From Nocardia cyriacigeorgica (GTDB lineage Bacteria > Actinomycetota > Actinomycetes > Mycobacteriales > Mycobacteriaceae): a stretch of 64,000 nt of DNA. A program made the translations under genes and the position numbers. Shown piece by piece: positions 27,866 through 36,928 of this stretch. The stretch covers positions 57,412 through 121,411 of the forward strand of contig NZ_JAAGUY010000018.1 of the NCBI RefSeq assembly GCF_010868145.1, in the 5' to 3' direction. A model generated the notes under the pieces. That model was not told the DNA's origin. It ran no database searches and worked only from the letters and a program-made list of their open reading frames with translations. Position 1 is the first letter of the stretch. Each line of letters begins with the position of its first letter.

Positions 27866-28264
27866 CGGACCAGTCTCGCATCATGCTGCGGGCTGCCACT
27901 GACCACCCATCCGCGGGCAGCGCAGCCACGAACCATTGGATGCGGGTCGACGACGCCCCGCACGAATCGGTTTCCGGGAATCCGGCGGCAGCTACGGGAA
28001 TCGGCAGTCACTTTCCGTGGATAATTCCCGACCCTGTCGGATACCCACTCCCGCAGCAATTTCCACCACCTTGTGCGGCTATTGCCCGTTCCGTGACGCG
28101 GCCGAGACCATCTCGCAACATTTCCGGCCGAATACGGTTTCCAAGCGATAACTTTCCGACACGCCGAGCAATTACTTCGGCAAAATACGCTGCGGACGAC
28201 TTCGGGTCCGCTAACCTTCGCCGTGGCGATCCAGGCCAGCACCATCACAAGCAAAGGAAGAGCA
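27866..28264. other. 400-bp intergenic region upstream of coaE and small gene
   Basis: I see no convincing gene. Codon-like bias is weak on all frames and GC dips around 28130-28220. A TAACCT (near 28211) could be a -10 for the small rightward gene at 28265. The left part must hold the coaE promoter. Confidence 0.4.
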
Positions 28265-28477
28265 TTGGGCACCAGTACTAACCAGACGGGTCGCCACCGC
28301 CTGGGAATGGCGGGAGGCGTGCACTGCATCGAAATCCCCGCCGTCGCGGCTGCGCTCGCCGAGCACCGTCGCACATGGTTCACCTCGTTGATCAGTCCGG
28401 CTCGGCATAGTTTCGCCGCCATGCGGCGTCGCTCGGTCGCCCCCTCGGTGCGCTGGGTGCCCGCCACCGCCGGCTGA
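28265..28477 (+). CDS. Small basic protein of unknown function, TTG start
   Basis: 70 aa from TTG 28265, which follows AAAGGAAGAGC. It starts MGTSTNQTGRHRLGMAGG, has one Cys (GVHCIEIPAVAAALAEH), and a Arg-rich C-terminus (FAAMRRRSVAPSVRWVP). It ends 14 bp before a strong hairpin that also serves the convergent TetR gene. I do not recognise the family. Possible in-frame later start at ATG 28307. The ribosome-binding site and terminator are the main support. Confidence 0.5.
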   Translation: MGTSTNQTGRHRLGMAGGVHCIEIPAVAAALAEHRRTWFTSLISPARHSFAAMRRRSVAPSVRWVPATAG

Positions 28478-28490
28478 CGCCCACTTCCCG

Positions 28491-28523
28491 ACAGTGGCCC
28501 GGTCCCCGCGACCGGGCCACTGT
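28491..28523. terminator. Bidirectional terminator
   Basis: ACAGTGGCCCGGT (28491-28503) pairs with ACCGGGCCACTGT (28511-28523), loop of seven. It separates the small gene (stop 28477) and the convergent tetR (stop 28539). Confidence 0.85.
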
Positions 28524-28538
28524 TGTGCGCGTCGGCAG

Positions 28539-29237
28539 CTACACCCCGAGCGACCGGACCAGGTCGAGCATTTCGGCACGGAACAGCTTCGCCGGATCTT
28601 GCGCCTGCGGCCGCAGGTGGCCGTACACCTCGAGCGCAACCAGACCATGCATCCGGCCCCACATGCGCAGCGCCAGCGCCAATCCCGCGGGCGGCAATTC
28701 GGGGAAGTCGGCGCGCACGTGCGCGGCCAGATCGGCATCGAAGTCCGACCACTCGAACACCGGAGGCTCGACCTTGCCCATATGCGGCCAGGCCGCCGCG
28801 GCCAGTGCGACCAATCCGGTGCATGCCCGCAGCTGGGCAGCAGCAGCAGGCCCTCCCGGCGGTGGCAGATAGCCCGGCACCGGATCGCCGTAGATGAGCC
28901 GGAATTCCGCTGGACTGCGTACCGCCCATTCCCGCACCGCCTCACCCCACGCGATGATGCGACCACCCGGATCGTCGCCGGGGACAGCATCGCGCGCGGC
29001 TTCGACCCGGTCGAGCAGTGCCGTGTAGACATCGGAGATCAGGGTCGAGATGAGCTCGTCGCGAGTGGCGTAGTAGCCGTAGATGGCTCCGGCGGTCATA
29101 CCCATCTCGCGGGCGATGGCCCGCAACGCGATGGCATCGGGACCACCCTCCTCGAGCAGCCGCAAGGCGATCATCTTGATTTCCTGCGCGGTTTCCGCGC
29201 GCAACCGCTCCCGGCGACTCTTCACTGCCTCGACCAC
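28539..29237 (-). CDS. TetR family transcriptional regulator
   Basis: About 232 aa from a GTG at 29237; GTG 29225 is an alternative. The frame stays open to 29570 but that part overlaps the divergent gene and promoter. The N-terminal HTH is LRAIAREMGMTAGAIYGYYA, and the C-domain resembles TetR_C_13-type (WHG) proteins: FRLIYGDPVPGYLPPPGG and LRMWGRMHGLVALEVYGHL. It is divergent from an NAD(P)-binding oxidoreductase, which it probably controls. Confidence 0.85.
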   Translation of the reverse strand: MVEAVKSRRERLRAETAQEIKMIALRLLEEGGPDAIALRAIAREMGMTAGAIYGYYATRDELISTLISDVYTALLDRVEAARDAVPGDDPGGRIIAWGEAVREWAVRSPAEFRLIYGDPVPGYLPPPGGPAAAAQLRACTGLVALAAAAWPHMGKVEPPVFEWSDFDADLAAHVRADFPELPPAGLALALRMWGRMHGLVALEVYGHLRPQAQDPAKLFRAEMLDLVRSLGV

Positions 29238-29239
29238 GG

Positions 29240-29315
29240 TTGACACTCTACAGCGTGCGAGTACTATCTGGCGTGCACTTACTGAACGCCGTGTAGTAAA
29301 TGCACGGCATGCATT
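29240..29315 (+). promoter_or_regulatory. Promoter and dyads between tetR and oxidoreductase
   Basis: TTGACA (29240-29245), 16 bp, TACTAT (29262-29267) is a near-consensus SigA promoter for the rightward gene. Downstream are two dyads: TTACT...AGTAA (29279-29283 with 29295-29299) and AATGCA-CGGCA-TGCATT (29299-29315). Both lie at or just after the likely transcription start, where a TetR protein would block. Confidence 0.6.
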
Positions 29316-29328
29316 CTGTGGGAGAGTC

Positions 29329-30006
29329 ATGGATATCGGAGTCTTCGGAGCGACGGGCGTCATCGGTTCGCGGGTGGTCGAGGAGGCACGGCGGCGCGGG
29401 CATGTGGTGCGGGCGTTCACCGGCGATGCGGCACGTATCCCCGCGGTGAGTGAGGGAGTCGCATGGCAGGTGGCCGATTGGCGCGATGCCGAGAGTGTCG
29501 CGGATGTGATCGCGGGGCTGGATGTGGCGATCAGCGCGGTGAATGCCGGGCACGGGATCGAGGACACCATCGATAAGGCGAACGATTTCGTCGTCGGCGC
29601 GCGGGCAATGATCGAGGCCCTGACCCGTCATCCGGAGATCCGGGTGATCGCGGTGGGTGGCGGCGGCAGCTTGGAGGTGGCGCCGGGCCTGCAATTGGTG
29701 GATCAGCCCGGATTCGCCGAGGGACTACCCGAGAATCTCGGGGTACCGGTCGAGTATCACCGAGTGATCCTCGCGCTGCGGGAGGCGTTGAACGTGTACC
29801 GGCTCTCGGACCGGCAGTGGACCTACCTGAGCCCCTCGTCGGGGCGGGTCGATCCGGGCGAGCGCACGGGACGTTTCCAGATAGGGGGAGATCAGTTGCT
29901 CGATGCTGACGCCGACATCTCTGCCGAGGATCTCGCCGTAGCGCTGATCGACGAAGCCGAGAGCGCACGATTCGTCCAACGCCGATTCACTGTCGCCGCC
30001 GCATAG
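29329..30006 (+). CDS. NAD(P)-binding oxidoreductase, atypical SDR (NmrA-like)
   Basis: 225 aa. N-terminal Rossmann motif IGVFGATGVIGSRVVEEARR (GxxGxxG), second strand VRAFTGDAARIP and GLDVAISAVNAG. No classical YxxxK catalytic pair is obvious, which fits the NmrA/atypical SDR group. Regulated by the adjacent TetR, to judge by the operator-like dyads. Confidence 0.8.
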   Translation: MDIGVFGATGVIGSRVVEEARRRGHVVRAFTGDAARIPAVSEGVAWQVADWRDAESVADVIAGLDVAISAVNAGHGIEDTIDKANDFVVGARAMIEALTRHPEIRVIAVGGGGSLEVAPGLQLVDQPGFAEGLPENLGVPVEYHRVILALREALNVYRLSDRQWTYLSPSSGRVDPGERTGRFQIGGDQLLDADADISAEDLAVALIDEAESARFVQRRFTVAAA

Positions 30007-30125
30007 GGCCGCCCCTTCTACCGCCGCATCGCCCGGCCCGCATGCCTCCCCCATCGCTAGGCTGCGGGCCCGGTCGTGGACAGGCATCCACCAGGAGTGC
30101 GACAGCTTTTCCACAGCGAACAAGC

Positions 30126-30162
30126 CCGAAGGCCCCGGTCCGTATCGGACCGGGGCCTTCGG
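30126..30162. terminator. Bidirectional terminator between oxidoreductase and rpsA
   Basis: A 16-bp perfect stem, 30126-30141 with 30147-30162 (CCGAAGGCCCCGGTCC arm), loop GTATC. It lies 17 bp after the rpsA stop. Confidence 0.92.
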
Positions 30163-30178
30163 TAGTGCTCTACCTGTA

Positions 30179-31645
30179 TCAGGCGTTGCCGGAGAGCTTC
30201 TCCCGCAGAGCCGCGAGCTGGGCGTCGCTGGCGAGCGAACCGCCGGCGGACTCGGGCTGGCTGGAGGTGGACTGCGAACCGCTCTCGGAGGAGTAGTTCG
30301 ACGAGCCGCCACCATTGGCCGCCTCGGCCGCGGCGTCGGCCGCCATCTTCTCCATCTGCGCGGTGTGCATCTTGTGGCGACGCTCCGCCTCGGCGTAGCG
30401 GCCTTCCCACTCCTCGCGCTGCTTGTCGAAGCCCTCGAGCCATTCGTTGGTCTCGGGATCGAAGCCCTCGGGGAAGATGTAGTTGCCCTGCTCGTCGTAG
30501 CTGTCGGCCATGCCGTACTTCGACGGGTCGAACTCGGCGTGGTAGTCCTCGTTCGCCTGCTTCAGCGACAGCGAGATCCGGCGACGCTCCAGGTCGATGT
30601 CGATGACCTTGACCATCGCGTCGTCGCCGACGGCAACGACCTGGTCCGGGACCTCGACGTGGCGCTCGGCCAGCTCGGAGATGTGCACCAGGCCCTCGAT
30701 GCCCTCTTCGACGCGCACGAACGCACCGAACGGAACCAGCTTGGTGACCTTGCCCGGCACGATCTGGCCGATCGCGTGGGTGCGGGCGAACTGACGCCAC
30801 GGGTCTTCCTGGGTGGCCTTGAGCGACAGGGAGACGCGCTCGCGGTCCAGATCGACGTCGAGAACCTCGACGGTGACCTCGGTGCCGACCTCGACGACCT
30901 CGGACGGGTGGTCGATGTGCTTCCAGGACAGCTCGGACACGTGCACGAGACCGTCGACGCCGCCCAGGTCCACGAAGGCACCGAAGTTGACGATCGAGGA
31001 GACCACACCCTTGCGGACCTGGCCCTTCTGCAGCTGGTGCAGGAACTCGCTGCGAACCTCGGACTGGGTCTGCTCCAGCCAGGCGCGACGCGAGAGAACC
31101 ACGTTGTTGCGGTTCTTGTCGAGCTCGATGATCTTGGCCTCGATCTCCTTGCCGACGTACGGCTGGAGATCGCGGACGCGACGCATCTCGACGAGGGAGG
31201 CGGGCAGGAAGCCACGCAGGCCGATGTCGAGGATCAGGCCGCCCTTGACGACCTCGATGACGGTGCCCTTGACGGCCTCGTCCTTCTCCTTGAGCTCCTC
31301 GATCGTGCCCCACGCGCGCTCGTACTGCGCCCGCTTCTTCGACAGGATCAGGCGGCCTTCCTTGTCCTCCTTGGTGAGAACAAGGGCCTCGACCTCATCA
31401 CCCACGGAAACGACCTCATTGGGATCGACATCGTGTTTGATGGAGAGTTCGCGGGACGGGATGACGCCTTCGGTCTTGTAACCGATGTCGAGCAGAACCT
31501 CATCGCGATCGACCTTGACGATGGTTCCTTCGACGATGTCGCCATCGTTGAAGTACTTGATCGTTGCGTCGATGGCGGCGAGGAAGTCCTCGGCGGAGCC
31601 GATGTCGTTGACGGCTACCTGCGGCGAGGTGACGGTGGTGGGCAT
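30179..31645 (-). CDS. rpsA: 30S ribosomal protein bS1
   Basis: 488 aa from ATG 31645 (MPTTVTSPQVAVNDIG). Four S1 RNA-binding domains are visible, e.g. GDIVEGTIVKVDRDEVLLDI, VKGTVIEVVKGGLILDIGLR, VRKGVVSSIVNFGAFVDLGG and VPGKVTKLVPFGAFVRVEEG. It delivers mRNA to the 30S subunit and binds tmRNA. The C-terminus is the long, Ser/Gly/Ala-rich actinobacterial type; the mycobacterial homologue has been proposed as a pyrazinoic-acid target. Confidence 0.98.
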   Translation of the reverse strand: MPTTVTSPQVAVNDIGSAEDFLAAIDATIKYFNDGDIVEGTIVKVDRDEVLLDIGYKTEGVIPSRELSIKHDVDPNEVVSVGDEVEALVLTKEDKEGRLILSKKRAQYERAWGTIEELKEKDEAVKGTVIEVVKGGLILDIGLRGFLPASLVEMRRVRDLQPYVGKEIEAKIIELDKNRNNVVLSRRAWLEQTQSEVRSEFLHQLQKGQVRKGVVSSIVNFGAFVDLGGVDGLVHVSELSWKHIDHPSEVVEVGTEVTVEVLDVDLDRERVSLSLKATQEDPWRQFARTHAIGQIVPGKVTKLVPFGAFVRVEEGIEGLVHISELAERHVEVPDQVVAVGDDAMVKVIDIDLERRRISLSLKQANEDYHAEFDPSKYGMADSYDEQGNYIFPEGFDPETNEWLEGFDKQREEWEGRYAEAERRHKMHTAQMEKMAADAAAEAANGGGSSNYSSESGSQSTSSQPESAGGSLASDAQLAALREKLSGNA

Positions 31646-31812
31646 ATGTCGGTGTGCTCCGGACGGATTGTGGTCGGTTGCGGACATTGGATCTTTCGGT
31701 ACTCTGCGACACACCGAAATTGGGCGCGGTGTGATCACTCGCGCGTTCAGCGTACGCGACCTGCATCGAGCCGGGCAAACCGGTCCCGTCGCCACGCCGA
31801 TACTCTTACCGC

Positions 31813-32661
31813 GTGTCGGACGATCGCCATGCACAAGCAAACGAACTGCTCGGAACCGTCGGGCCTGCACGTGCCCGAATCGATTCCACGGACAGTGAAC
31901 GTGCCAGCCGACGCTGGTGGGATGCCGACGCCGACCAATACCACGATACCCATGCCGAATTCCTCGGTGTCGACTCCCCCGCCGGTGAATTCGTCTGGTG
32001 CCCCGAGGGAATGCACGAGGGCGATTGGCATCTGCTCGGCGATATCGCTGGTCGGCGCATCCTCGAGATCGGCTGCGGTTCCGCACCGTGTTCACGCTGG
32101 CTGGCGAGTAACGGCGCCTACCCGGTCGGCCTTGACCTATCGGCGGGCATGCTCGCGCACGGGCTGGCAGCGATGGCGCGCGGCGGGCCGCGGGTGCCGC
32201 TGATCCAGGCCAATGCCGAGGCGCTGCCCTTCGCCGACAGGTCGTTCGACGCGGCCTGTTCGGCGTTCGGCGCGATTCCCTTCGTCGCCGATTCGGCGCA
32301 GGTCATGCGTGAGGTCGAACGGGTGCTGCGTCCCGGTGGCCGCTGGGTGTTCTCGGTGAATCATCCGATGCGCTGGATCTTCCCCGACGATCCGGGTCCG
32401 GACGGGCTGGTCGCCACGACGCCGTACTTCGACCGCACCCCTTATATAGAGGTCGACGCCGACGGCGAGCCCACCTACGTCGAACACCATCGCACCGTCG
32501 GCGACCGGGTGCGCGAGATCGTCACCGCGGGCCTGATCGTGGAGGACATCATCGAACCCGACTGGCCGGAGTGGCTGGACCGGGAATGGGGCCAGTGGAG
32601 CCCGCTGCGTGGGGCACTGTTCCCCGGCACCGCGATCTTCGTGGCCCGCAAACCGGGCTGA
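31813..32661 (+). CDS. Class I SAM-dependent methyltransferase
   Basis: 282 aa, GTG start at 31813. Methyltransferase domain 11 type: motif I ILEIGCGSAPCSRWLAS, post-I VGLDLSAGMLAHGL, motif II-III LPFADRSFDAACSAFGAIPF and LRPGGRWVFSVNHPMRW. Acceptor unknown. Divergent from rpsA, an order also seen in mycobacteria. Confidence 0.85.
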   Translation: MSDDRHAQANELLGTVGPARARIDSTDSERASRRWWDADADQYHDTHAEFLGVDSPAGEFVWCPEGMHEGDWHLLGDIAGRRILEIGCGSAPCSRWLASNGAYPVGLDLSAGMLAHGLAAMARGGPRVPLIQANAEALPFADRSFDAACSAFGAIPFVADSAQVMREVERVLRPGGRWVFSVNHPMRWIFPDDPGPDGLVATTPYFDRTPYIEVDADGEPTYVEHHRTVGDRVREIVTAGLIVEDIIEPDWPEWLDREWGQWSPLRGALFPGTAIFVARKPG

Positions 32662-32666
32662 ACGAG

Positions 32667-32704
32667 CCGAACCGCACGCTCGTCGCGGTGAGTATGCGGT
32701 TCGG
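32667..32704. terminator. Bidirectional terminator
   Basis: CCGAACCGCA (32667-32676) pairs with TGCGGTTCGG (32695-32704), 18-nt loop, between convergent stops at 32661 and 32718. Confidence 0.65.
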
Positions 32705-32717
32705 TGCCGGTGTCGCG

Positions 32718-33737
32718 TCACATCCGTTCGGCGACGTGTCGCCGCTGGCGGTAGGACAGAGCCGCGAGCAGCAGCGCGCCGCCCCACAGCGGCCACAGCG
32801 TCTCGGGCATATGCGTGATCCACCTGCCGTCGACCCCGATCACCGCCGCGAGCCTGATGTACATCAACCCGGCGGTGGTGACCGGCACCGCCACCACCAC
32901 CGCGGGGACCACCGCCACCATCGGCGGGATTCGCTTGCCAGCCAGACCGATCATCCACCGTGGGTAACGCTCACCCCATGGGCGGATCAGCCCGCCGGTG
33001 GCGACCGCGCCGAGCGCGCCGAAACCCGCCAGTCCCGCACCTGCCAGCCACAGACCGGTCTCCTTGCCTTCCTCGAACACCTGCGGATCGAGGCCGAAAC
33101 CGAATCCGAGTGCCCACATCCAGCGGGTGGTGCAGTAGATCAGGGGGACGAGCACGGCGACGACCACAGCGGGCGTGCCGTAACGGATCAGACCGGTTCC
33201 GGCGACGGGGGCGCGTTCGGCATCCGGCTTGCGGTAGAACACCGCAAGCAACGCCCACCCGATCCCCGCGAGAAGCAGGATCAGCAGGTTCGTCTTCGGC
33301 CAGTCGTACAGCTGCGCCCAGCCCACCCCGGCGGGCCAGCCGAACAGGGTCTTCCCGACGAGGAAGATCGGGGTGTAGCCGACCACAATCAGCGGGCGAT
33401 AGTCCTGGATACCGAAGACCAGCCCGGCTGCCAGCACCCACGCCACGGTCAGCAGGGCATATCGCGTCCCGCCTCGGCCGAGGCCGCGCGCCATCAGAAA
33501 GGCGACCACGGCGCCGAGCAGTCCGACGGCGGCGATGATCGGTCCGGAGATCTCCGGTGTCGCCCAGCCGGTGAGATTGGTGGCGAGGACCTCGCGGCCG
33601 CCTCCGGCCATCATCGGATCGCCCGAGCCGAACGGGAAGGCATTCCCGTCGAAACTCCAGTAGACCCCGGCCCCGCCATAGAGCAGCGAGAGGGCGGAGA
33701 GGGTGTAGCCGATGCGGGCCTGCCAGTTCTGTCGCAT
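32718..33737 (-). CDS. Multi-pass integral membrane protein
   Basis: 339 aa from ATG 33737 (MRQNWQARIGYTLSALSLLYGG). About eight hydrophobic helices, a Gly/Trp-rich pattern and periplasmic loop with GSGDPMMAGGGRE. No enzyme motif recognised. It begins 123 bp from a divergent two-component system gene. Confidence 0.7.
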   Translation of the reverse strand: MRQNWQARIGYTLSALSLLYGGAGVYWSFDGNAFPFGSGDPMMAGGGREVLATNLTGWATPEISGPIIAAVGLLGAVVAFLMARGLGRGGTRYALLTVAWVLAAGLVFGIQDYRPLIVVGYTPIFLVGKTLFGWPAGVGWAQLYDWPKTNLLILLLAGIGWALLAVFYRKPDAERAPVAGTGLIRYGTPAVVVAVLVPLIYCTTRWMWALGFGFGLDPQVFEEGKETGLWLAGAGLAGFGALGAVATGGLIRPWGERYPRWMIGLAGKRIPPMVAVVPAVVVAVPVTTAGLMYIRLAAVIGVDGRWITHMPETLWPLWGGALLLAALSYRQRRHVAERM

Positions 33738-33860
33738 ATCACCAGCCTTGCCGCAGCCGAGTGGACAGCGGAATGTGCCGACGGGCCCGTCTCCGCGCGC
33801 TCGGACCAGTGGAAATAGGCCGATCGGCACATCGCTCGCGGACTGGGCACGCATAGGCTC

Positions 33861-35018
33861 ATGATCATCATGAACCTCCGGCACCTCCTCGCGGCGGCCG
33901 GCATCCTGGTCCCGCTCGTGGGCGCAATGCTGGTGCCCGCGCCCGTTATCGACGTCATCGCTCCCGTAATGGCCTGTGTGACTTTCGGTCTCGTGCTGGC
34001 CACTTGGCCGCGGTCACGGGGCCTGGTGCCGCTCGCGGCCATCGCGACCGGATCGTGTTCGCTCGTGGTCACCATCGTCTCGCTGCCGGCCGGGCGGCCC
34101 GCGGGCGAGCCGATGCCGGAGCAGGCGCTGTGGATACTGCTCGAACCGCCCGCTCTCATGGTCTTCGCATATCTGCCGGTGCGATGGTCATCGCCACGCG
34201 CCGCTCTCGGTGCCTGCGTCCCGGCGCTGGCCATCGCACTGTCGGTGCAGCGGTATATGCCCCAGGGAGAGACAGCGTGGGCGATGATCGCGGGCAGCGT
34301 GCTGTGGCTGCTGCCCGGTCTGGCGGCCGGGGGCGTCGGCCTCTATCAACGTCACCGCGAGGACGAGCGGCGTCGCGCGATCGCCGACGCCCGGCGTGAG
34401 CAGCGCCTCGACCTCGCCTCCGACCTGCACGATTTCGTCGCCCACGATGTCAGCGAAATCGTGGCCAGAGCCCAGGCCGCGCGGATGGTACTCACCGCGG
34501 GCGACCCCCGGCTCGACGAAGCCTTCACTCGAATCGAGCAGGCCGGGCTGCGTGCCCTCGCGTCCATGGACCGCACCATCCACATTCTGCGCGACCCCGG
34601 CGAGGCCGCCCGCGAACCCGTCGGCGGCATCGCCGACCTGCCCGCGGTCGCCGAACGATTCGGTGACGGACGCGTCGAGGTCCGGCTCGATCTCGGCGAG
34701 GTCGCCGGCGTCCCCCGCGAACCGGCGGCGGTGGCCTACCGGGTGGTCATCGAGGCGCTGACCAATATCCGCAGGCACGCACCGACCGCCTCCGAGGTCG
34801 ATATTCGGGTCGGTGTTCGCGGCGGCGGATTGCACCTGACCGTCGCCGACGACGGCGACGGCGCGCCCGGCCGAGCGCACCGCAACCACAGCGGCCTTGG
34901 ACTGCCCGGTCTCACCGAGCGGGTGGAATCGTTGCGCGGCACCCTCACCGCCGGACCACGACACCCTCGTGGCTGGACTGTCGACGCCCACATTCCGCTG
35001 GAAGGCAAGCACCCATGA
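33861..35018 (+). CDS. Sensor histidine kinase, NarX/DesK-like
   Basis: 385 aa. Residues 1-160 hold about five membrane helices; HisKA_3 segment LDLASDLHDFVAHDVSEIVA with H190; HATPase with YRVVIEALTNIRRHAP and VADDGDGAP, GLGLPGLTERVESLRG. It phosphorylates the response regulator encoded next, with which it overlaps by 4 bp (ATGA), so the two are translationally coupled. Confidence 0.9.
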   Translation: MIIMNLRHLLAAAGILVPLVGAMLVPAPVIDVIAPVMACVTFGLVLATWPRSRGLVPLAAIATGSCSLVVTIVSLPAGRPAGEPMPEQALWILLEPPALMVFAYLPVRWSSPRAALGACVPALAIALSVQRYMPQGETAWAMIAGSVLWLLPGLAAGGVGLYQRHREDERRRAIADARREQRLDLASDLHDFVAHDVSEIVARAQAARMVLTAGDPRLDEAFTRIEQAGLRALASMDRTIHILRDPGEAAREPVGGIADLPAVAERFGDGRVEVRLDLGEVAGVPREPAAVAYRVVIEALTNIRRHAPTASEVDIRVGVRGGGLHLTVADDGDGAPGRAHRNHSGLGLPGLTERVESLRGTLTAGPRHPRGWTVDAHIPLEGKHP

Positions 35019-35665
35019 GCACTCGCATCCTCATCGCCGATGACCAGGAAGGCATCCGGGACGCCTTCCGTATGGTCGTCGATGCCCAACCGGACATGAC
35101 CGTGGTCGCCGAGGCCGCCGACGGCGCCAGTGCCCTGTCCCAAGCCCGGCACCTGCGACCCGATGTGGTGCTCGCCGATATCCGGATGCCGGGACTCGAC
35201 GGTCTCGAGCTCACCCGCCGTCTCGCCGGACCAGGCGTGCCCGACCCGATGCGAGTGATCGTGGTGACCACGTTCGACCTCGACGAATACGTCCACACCG
35301 CACTCCGCGACGGCGCCTGCGGCTATCTGCTCAAACGCTCGGGCCCCACCCTGCTCGTCGAGGCGATCCGCGCCGCCATGGCCGGTGACACCCTCATCAG
35401 CCCACAGATCACCGTCCGGCTGCTGCGGCGGATGATCCCGCCGGTGCCCGAACAACGCCCCACCACCGAGCCGCTCAGCGAACGTGAGCTCGAGATCGTG
35501 CGGCTGGTCGCCCAGGGACACACCAACGCCGAGATCGCCACCGAGCTGTTCATCAGCGCCGGAACGGTGAAGAACCATCTGGCCAATGTGCAACGCAAGC
35601 TCGCCGCGGCGAACCGGGTCGGGATCGCCGCATGGGCGTGGGCGTCAGGTCACGCTTCCCCGTAA
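35015..35665 (+). CDS. Response regulator, NarL/LuxR family
   Basis: 216 aa. Receiver with D9/D10 and phosphoacceptor D55 (VLADIRMPGLDGLELT), and a C-terminal LuxR HTH (LSERELEIVRLVAQGHTNAE, LFISAGTVKNHLANVQRKL). Partner of the preceding sensor kinase. Targets might include the divergent membrane protein gene; this is only positional. Confidence 0.92.
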   Translation: MSTRILIADDQEGIRDAFRMVVDAQPDMTVVAEAADGASALSQARHLRPDVVLADIRMPGLDGLELTRRLAGPGVPDPMRVIVVTTFDLDEYVHTALRDGACGYLLKRSGPTLLVEAIRAAMAGDTLISPQITVRLLRRMIPPVPEQRPTTEPLSERELEIVRLVAQGHTNAEIATELFISAGTVKNHLANVQRKLAAANRVGIAAWAWASGHASP

Positions 35666-35758
35666 CGGGACAACACTGCTGCTCGATGCCTGTCAGTGCC
35701 TCGCTCGGATCACTCGAGCCCGGACCGGGGCAGCTATTCATGATCGTGGAGGCACCCC

Positions 35759-36655
35759 GTGGAGATGCGAGATATCGAAATCTTTCTCACCCTCGCCGAG
35801 GAATTGCACTTCGGCCGGACCGCCCAGCGGCTGCACATCGGCCAATCGCGAGTCAGCCATGCCATCAGGAAGCAGGAACGCCGCATCGGCGCACCACTTT
35901 TCACCCGCAACAGCCGAAATGTCGCGCTCACGCCCATCGGCGAGCAGCTGCGCGATGATCTACGCCGTGGCAGTCAGCTGATCGAGACAGCGGTGGCCCG
36001 GGCCAAGGCCGCCGCCAAGGGGATGGGCGATACGTTGACCGTCGGCATCATGGGCGCGCTCGGCCATGTCATCGAACCGGTGCTGCGCGAGTTCACCGAC
36101 GCCTATCCGGGGGTGGATCTGATGATGCGCGAGGCGCATTTCTCCGACCCGTTCGGGCCGTTGCGCGCCGGTGAGGTCGATATCCAGCTGCTGTGGTTAC
36201 CGGTCGAGGAACCCGATATCACCGTCGGGCCGACCGTATTGATCGAACCGATGCGCCTGGCGGTCGCGACCGGCAGCGAATTGGCCCGGCGCACAACGGT
36301 TGCGGTGGAGGAACTCGGCGACCAGACCCTGTGCGATATCGGCACCGCCGCGCCCGCCTACTGGGCGGATGAGCTGATTCCCCCGCACACACCGTCCGGT
36401 CGCCCGATTCGGCGCGGCCCACGCGTGCACACCTTCCAGGAGATGCTCGCGACCATCGCCGCTGGCCGCGCCGTCGCCCTCGCACAGGAGCATTGCGTGG
36501 ACTACTACGCCCGGCCCGGAATCGCCTATGTTCCGATGCCGGACGGTCCGCGCTGCCGCTGGACCTTCGTCTGGCGCACCGGCACCGACACCGACACGAT
36601 CCGGGCATTCGCCGCCGCCACGGCGAGCGCAGCGGAAACGGATCGGCAGGGCTGA
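35759..36655 (+). CDS. LysR family transcriptional regulator
   Basis: 298 aa from GTG 35759 with GGAGG upstream; ATG 35765 is possible. wHTH: MRDIEIFLTLAEELHFGRTA and RLHIGQSRVSHAIRKQERRI; substrate-binding half with VGIMGALGHVIEPVLREF. No divergent partner gene; target unknown. Confidence 0.88.
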   Translation: MEMRDIEIFLTLAEELHFGRTAQRLHIGQSRVSHAIRKQERRIGAPLFTRNSRNVALTPIGEQLRDDLRRGSQLIETAVARAKAAAKGMGDTLTVGIMGALGHVIEPVLREFTDAYPGVDLMMREAHFSDPFGPLRAGEVDIQLLWLPVEEPDITVGPTVLIEPMRLAVATGSELARRTTVAVEELGDQTLCDIGTAAPAYWADELIPPHTPSGRPIRRGPRVHTFQEMLATIAAGRAVALAQEHCVDYYARPGIAYVPMPDGPRCRWTFVWRTGTDTDTIRAFAAATASAAETDRQG

Positions 36656-36734
36656 GTTGCCGTCGGGCGCCCGAGATGTCCGGCGGAGCCGGCGAATACG
36701 CGGAACCGGGGGCGGCTGTCGCCGCGCCCGGTGC

Positions 36735-36917
36735 TCATTCGCCGTCGTCTGCCTCTGATCTGTTCGGCCGCGGTTTCCGGCCCGCATTGTCGAGGGCGAG
36801 TCGTAGGGCGTATTCGATCTGCGCGTTGACGCTGCGCAGGTCGTCTGATGCCCAGCGGGCCACCGCCTCGTATACCGCCGGATCGAGCCGGAGCAGGATC
36901 TTCTTGCGTTCGGCCAT
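36735..36917 (-). CDS. Ribbon-helix-helix (Arc-like) DNA-binding protein
   Basis: 60 aa. ERKKILLRLDPAVYEAVARW fits the RHH strand and first helix; SVNAQIEYALRLALDNAG is the second helix. It follows the SPFH gene by 11 nt and is therefore cotranscribed. In actinobacteria such an Arc-like gene is commonly paired with a band-7 gene. It probably represses its own operon at the site at 37827-37842. Confidence 0.8.
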   Translation of the reverse strand: MAERKKILLRLDPAVYEAVARWASDDLRSVNAQIEYALRLALDNAGRKPRPNRSEADDGE

Positions 36918-36928
36918 CGGCTCGCCGG

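Noticed and set aside
27883..28281. 132-codon plus-strand open frame
   Set aside because: Composition unlike a protein (Pro/Arg/Ser/His), no ribosome-binding site, overlaps the coaE promoter region.
30365..32203. 612-codon plus-strand open frame opposite rpsA
   Set aside because: Repetitive Asp/Leu/Val translation mirrors the S1 domains; it crosses the rpsA promoter and the methyltransferase start.
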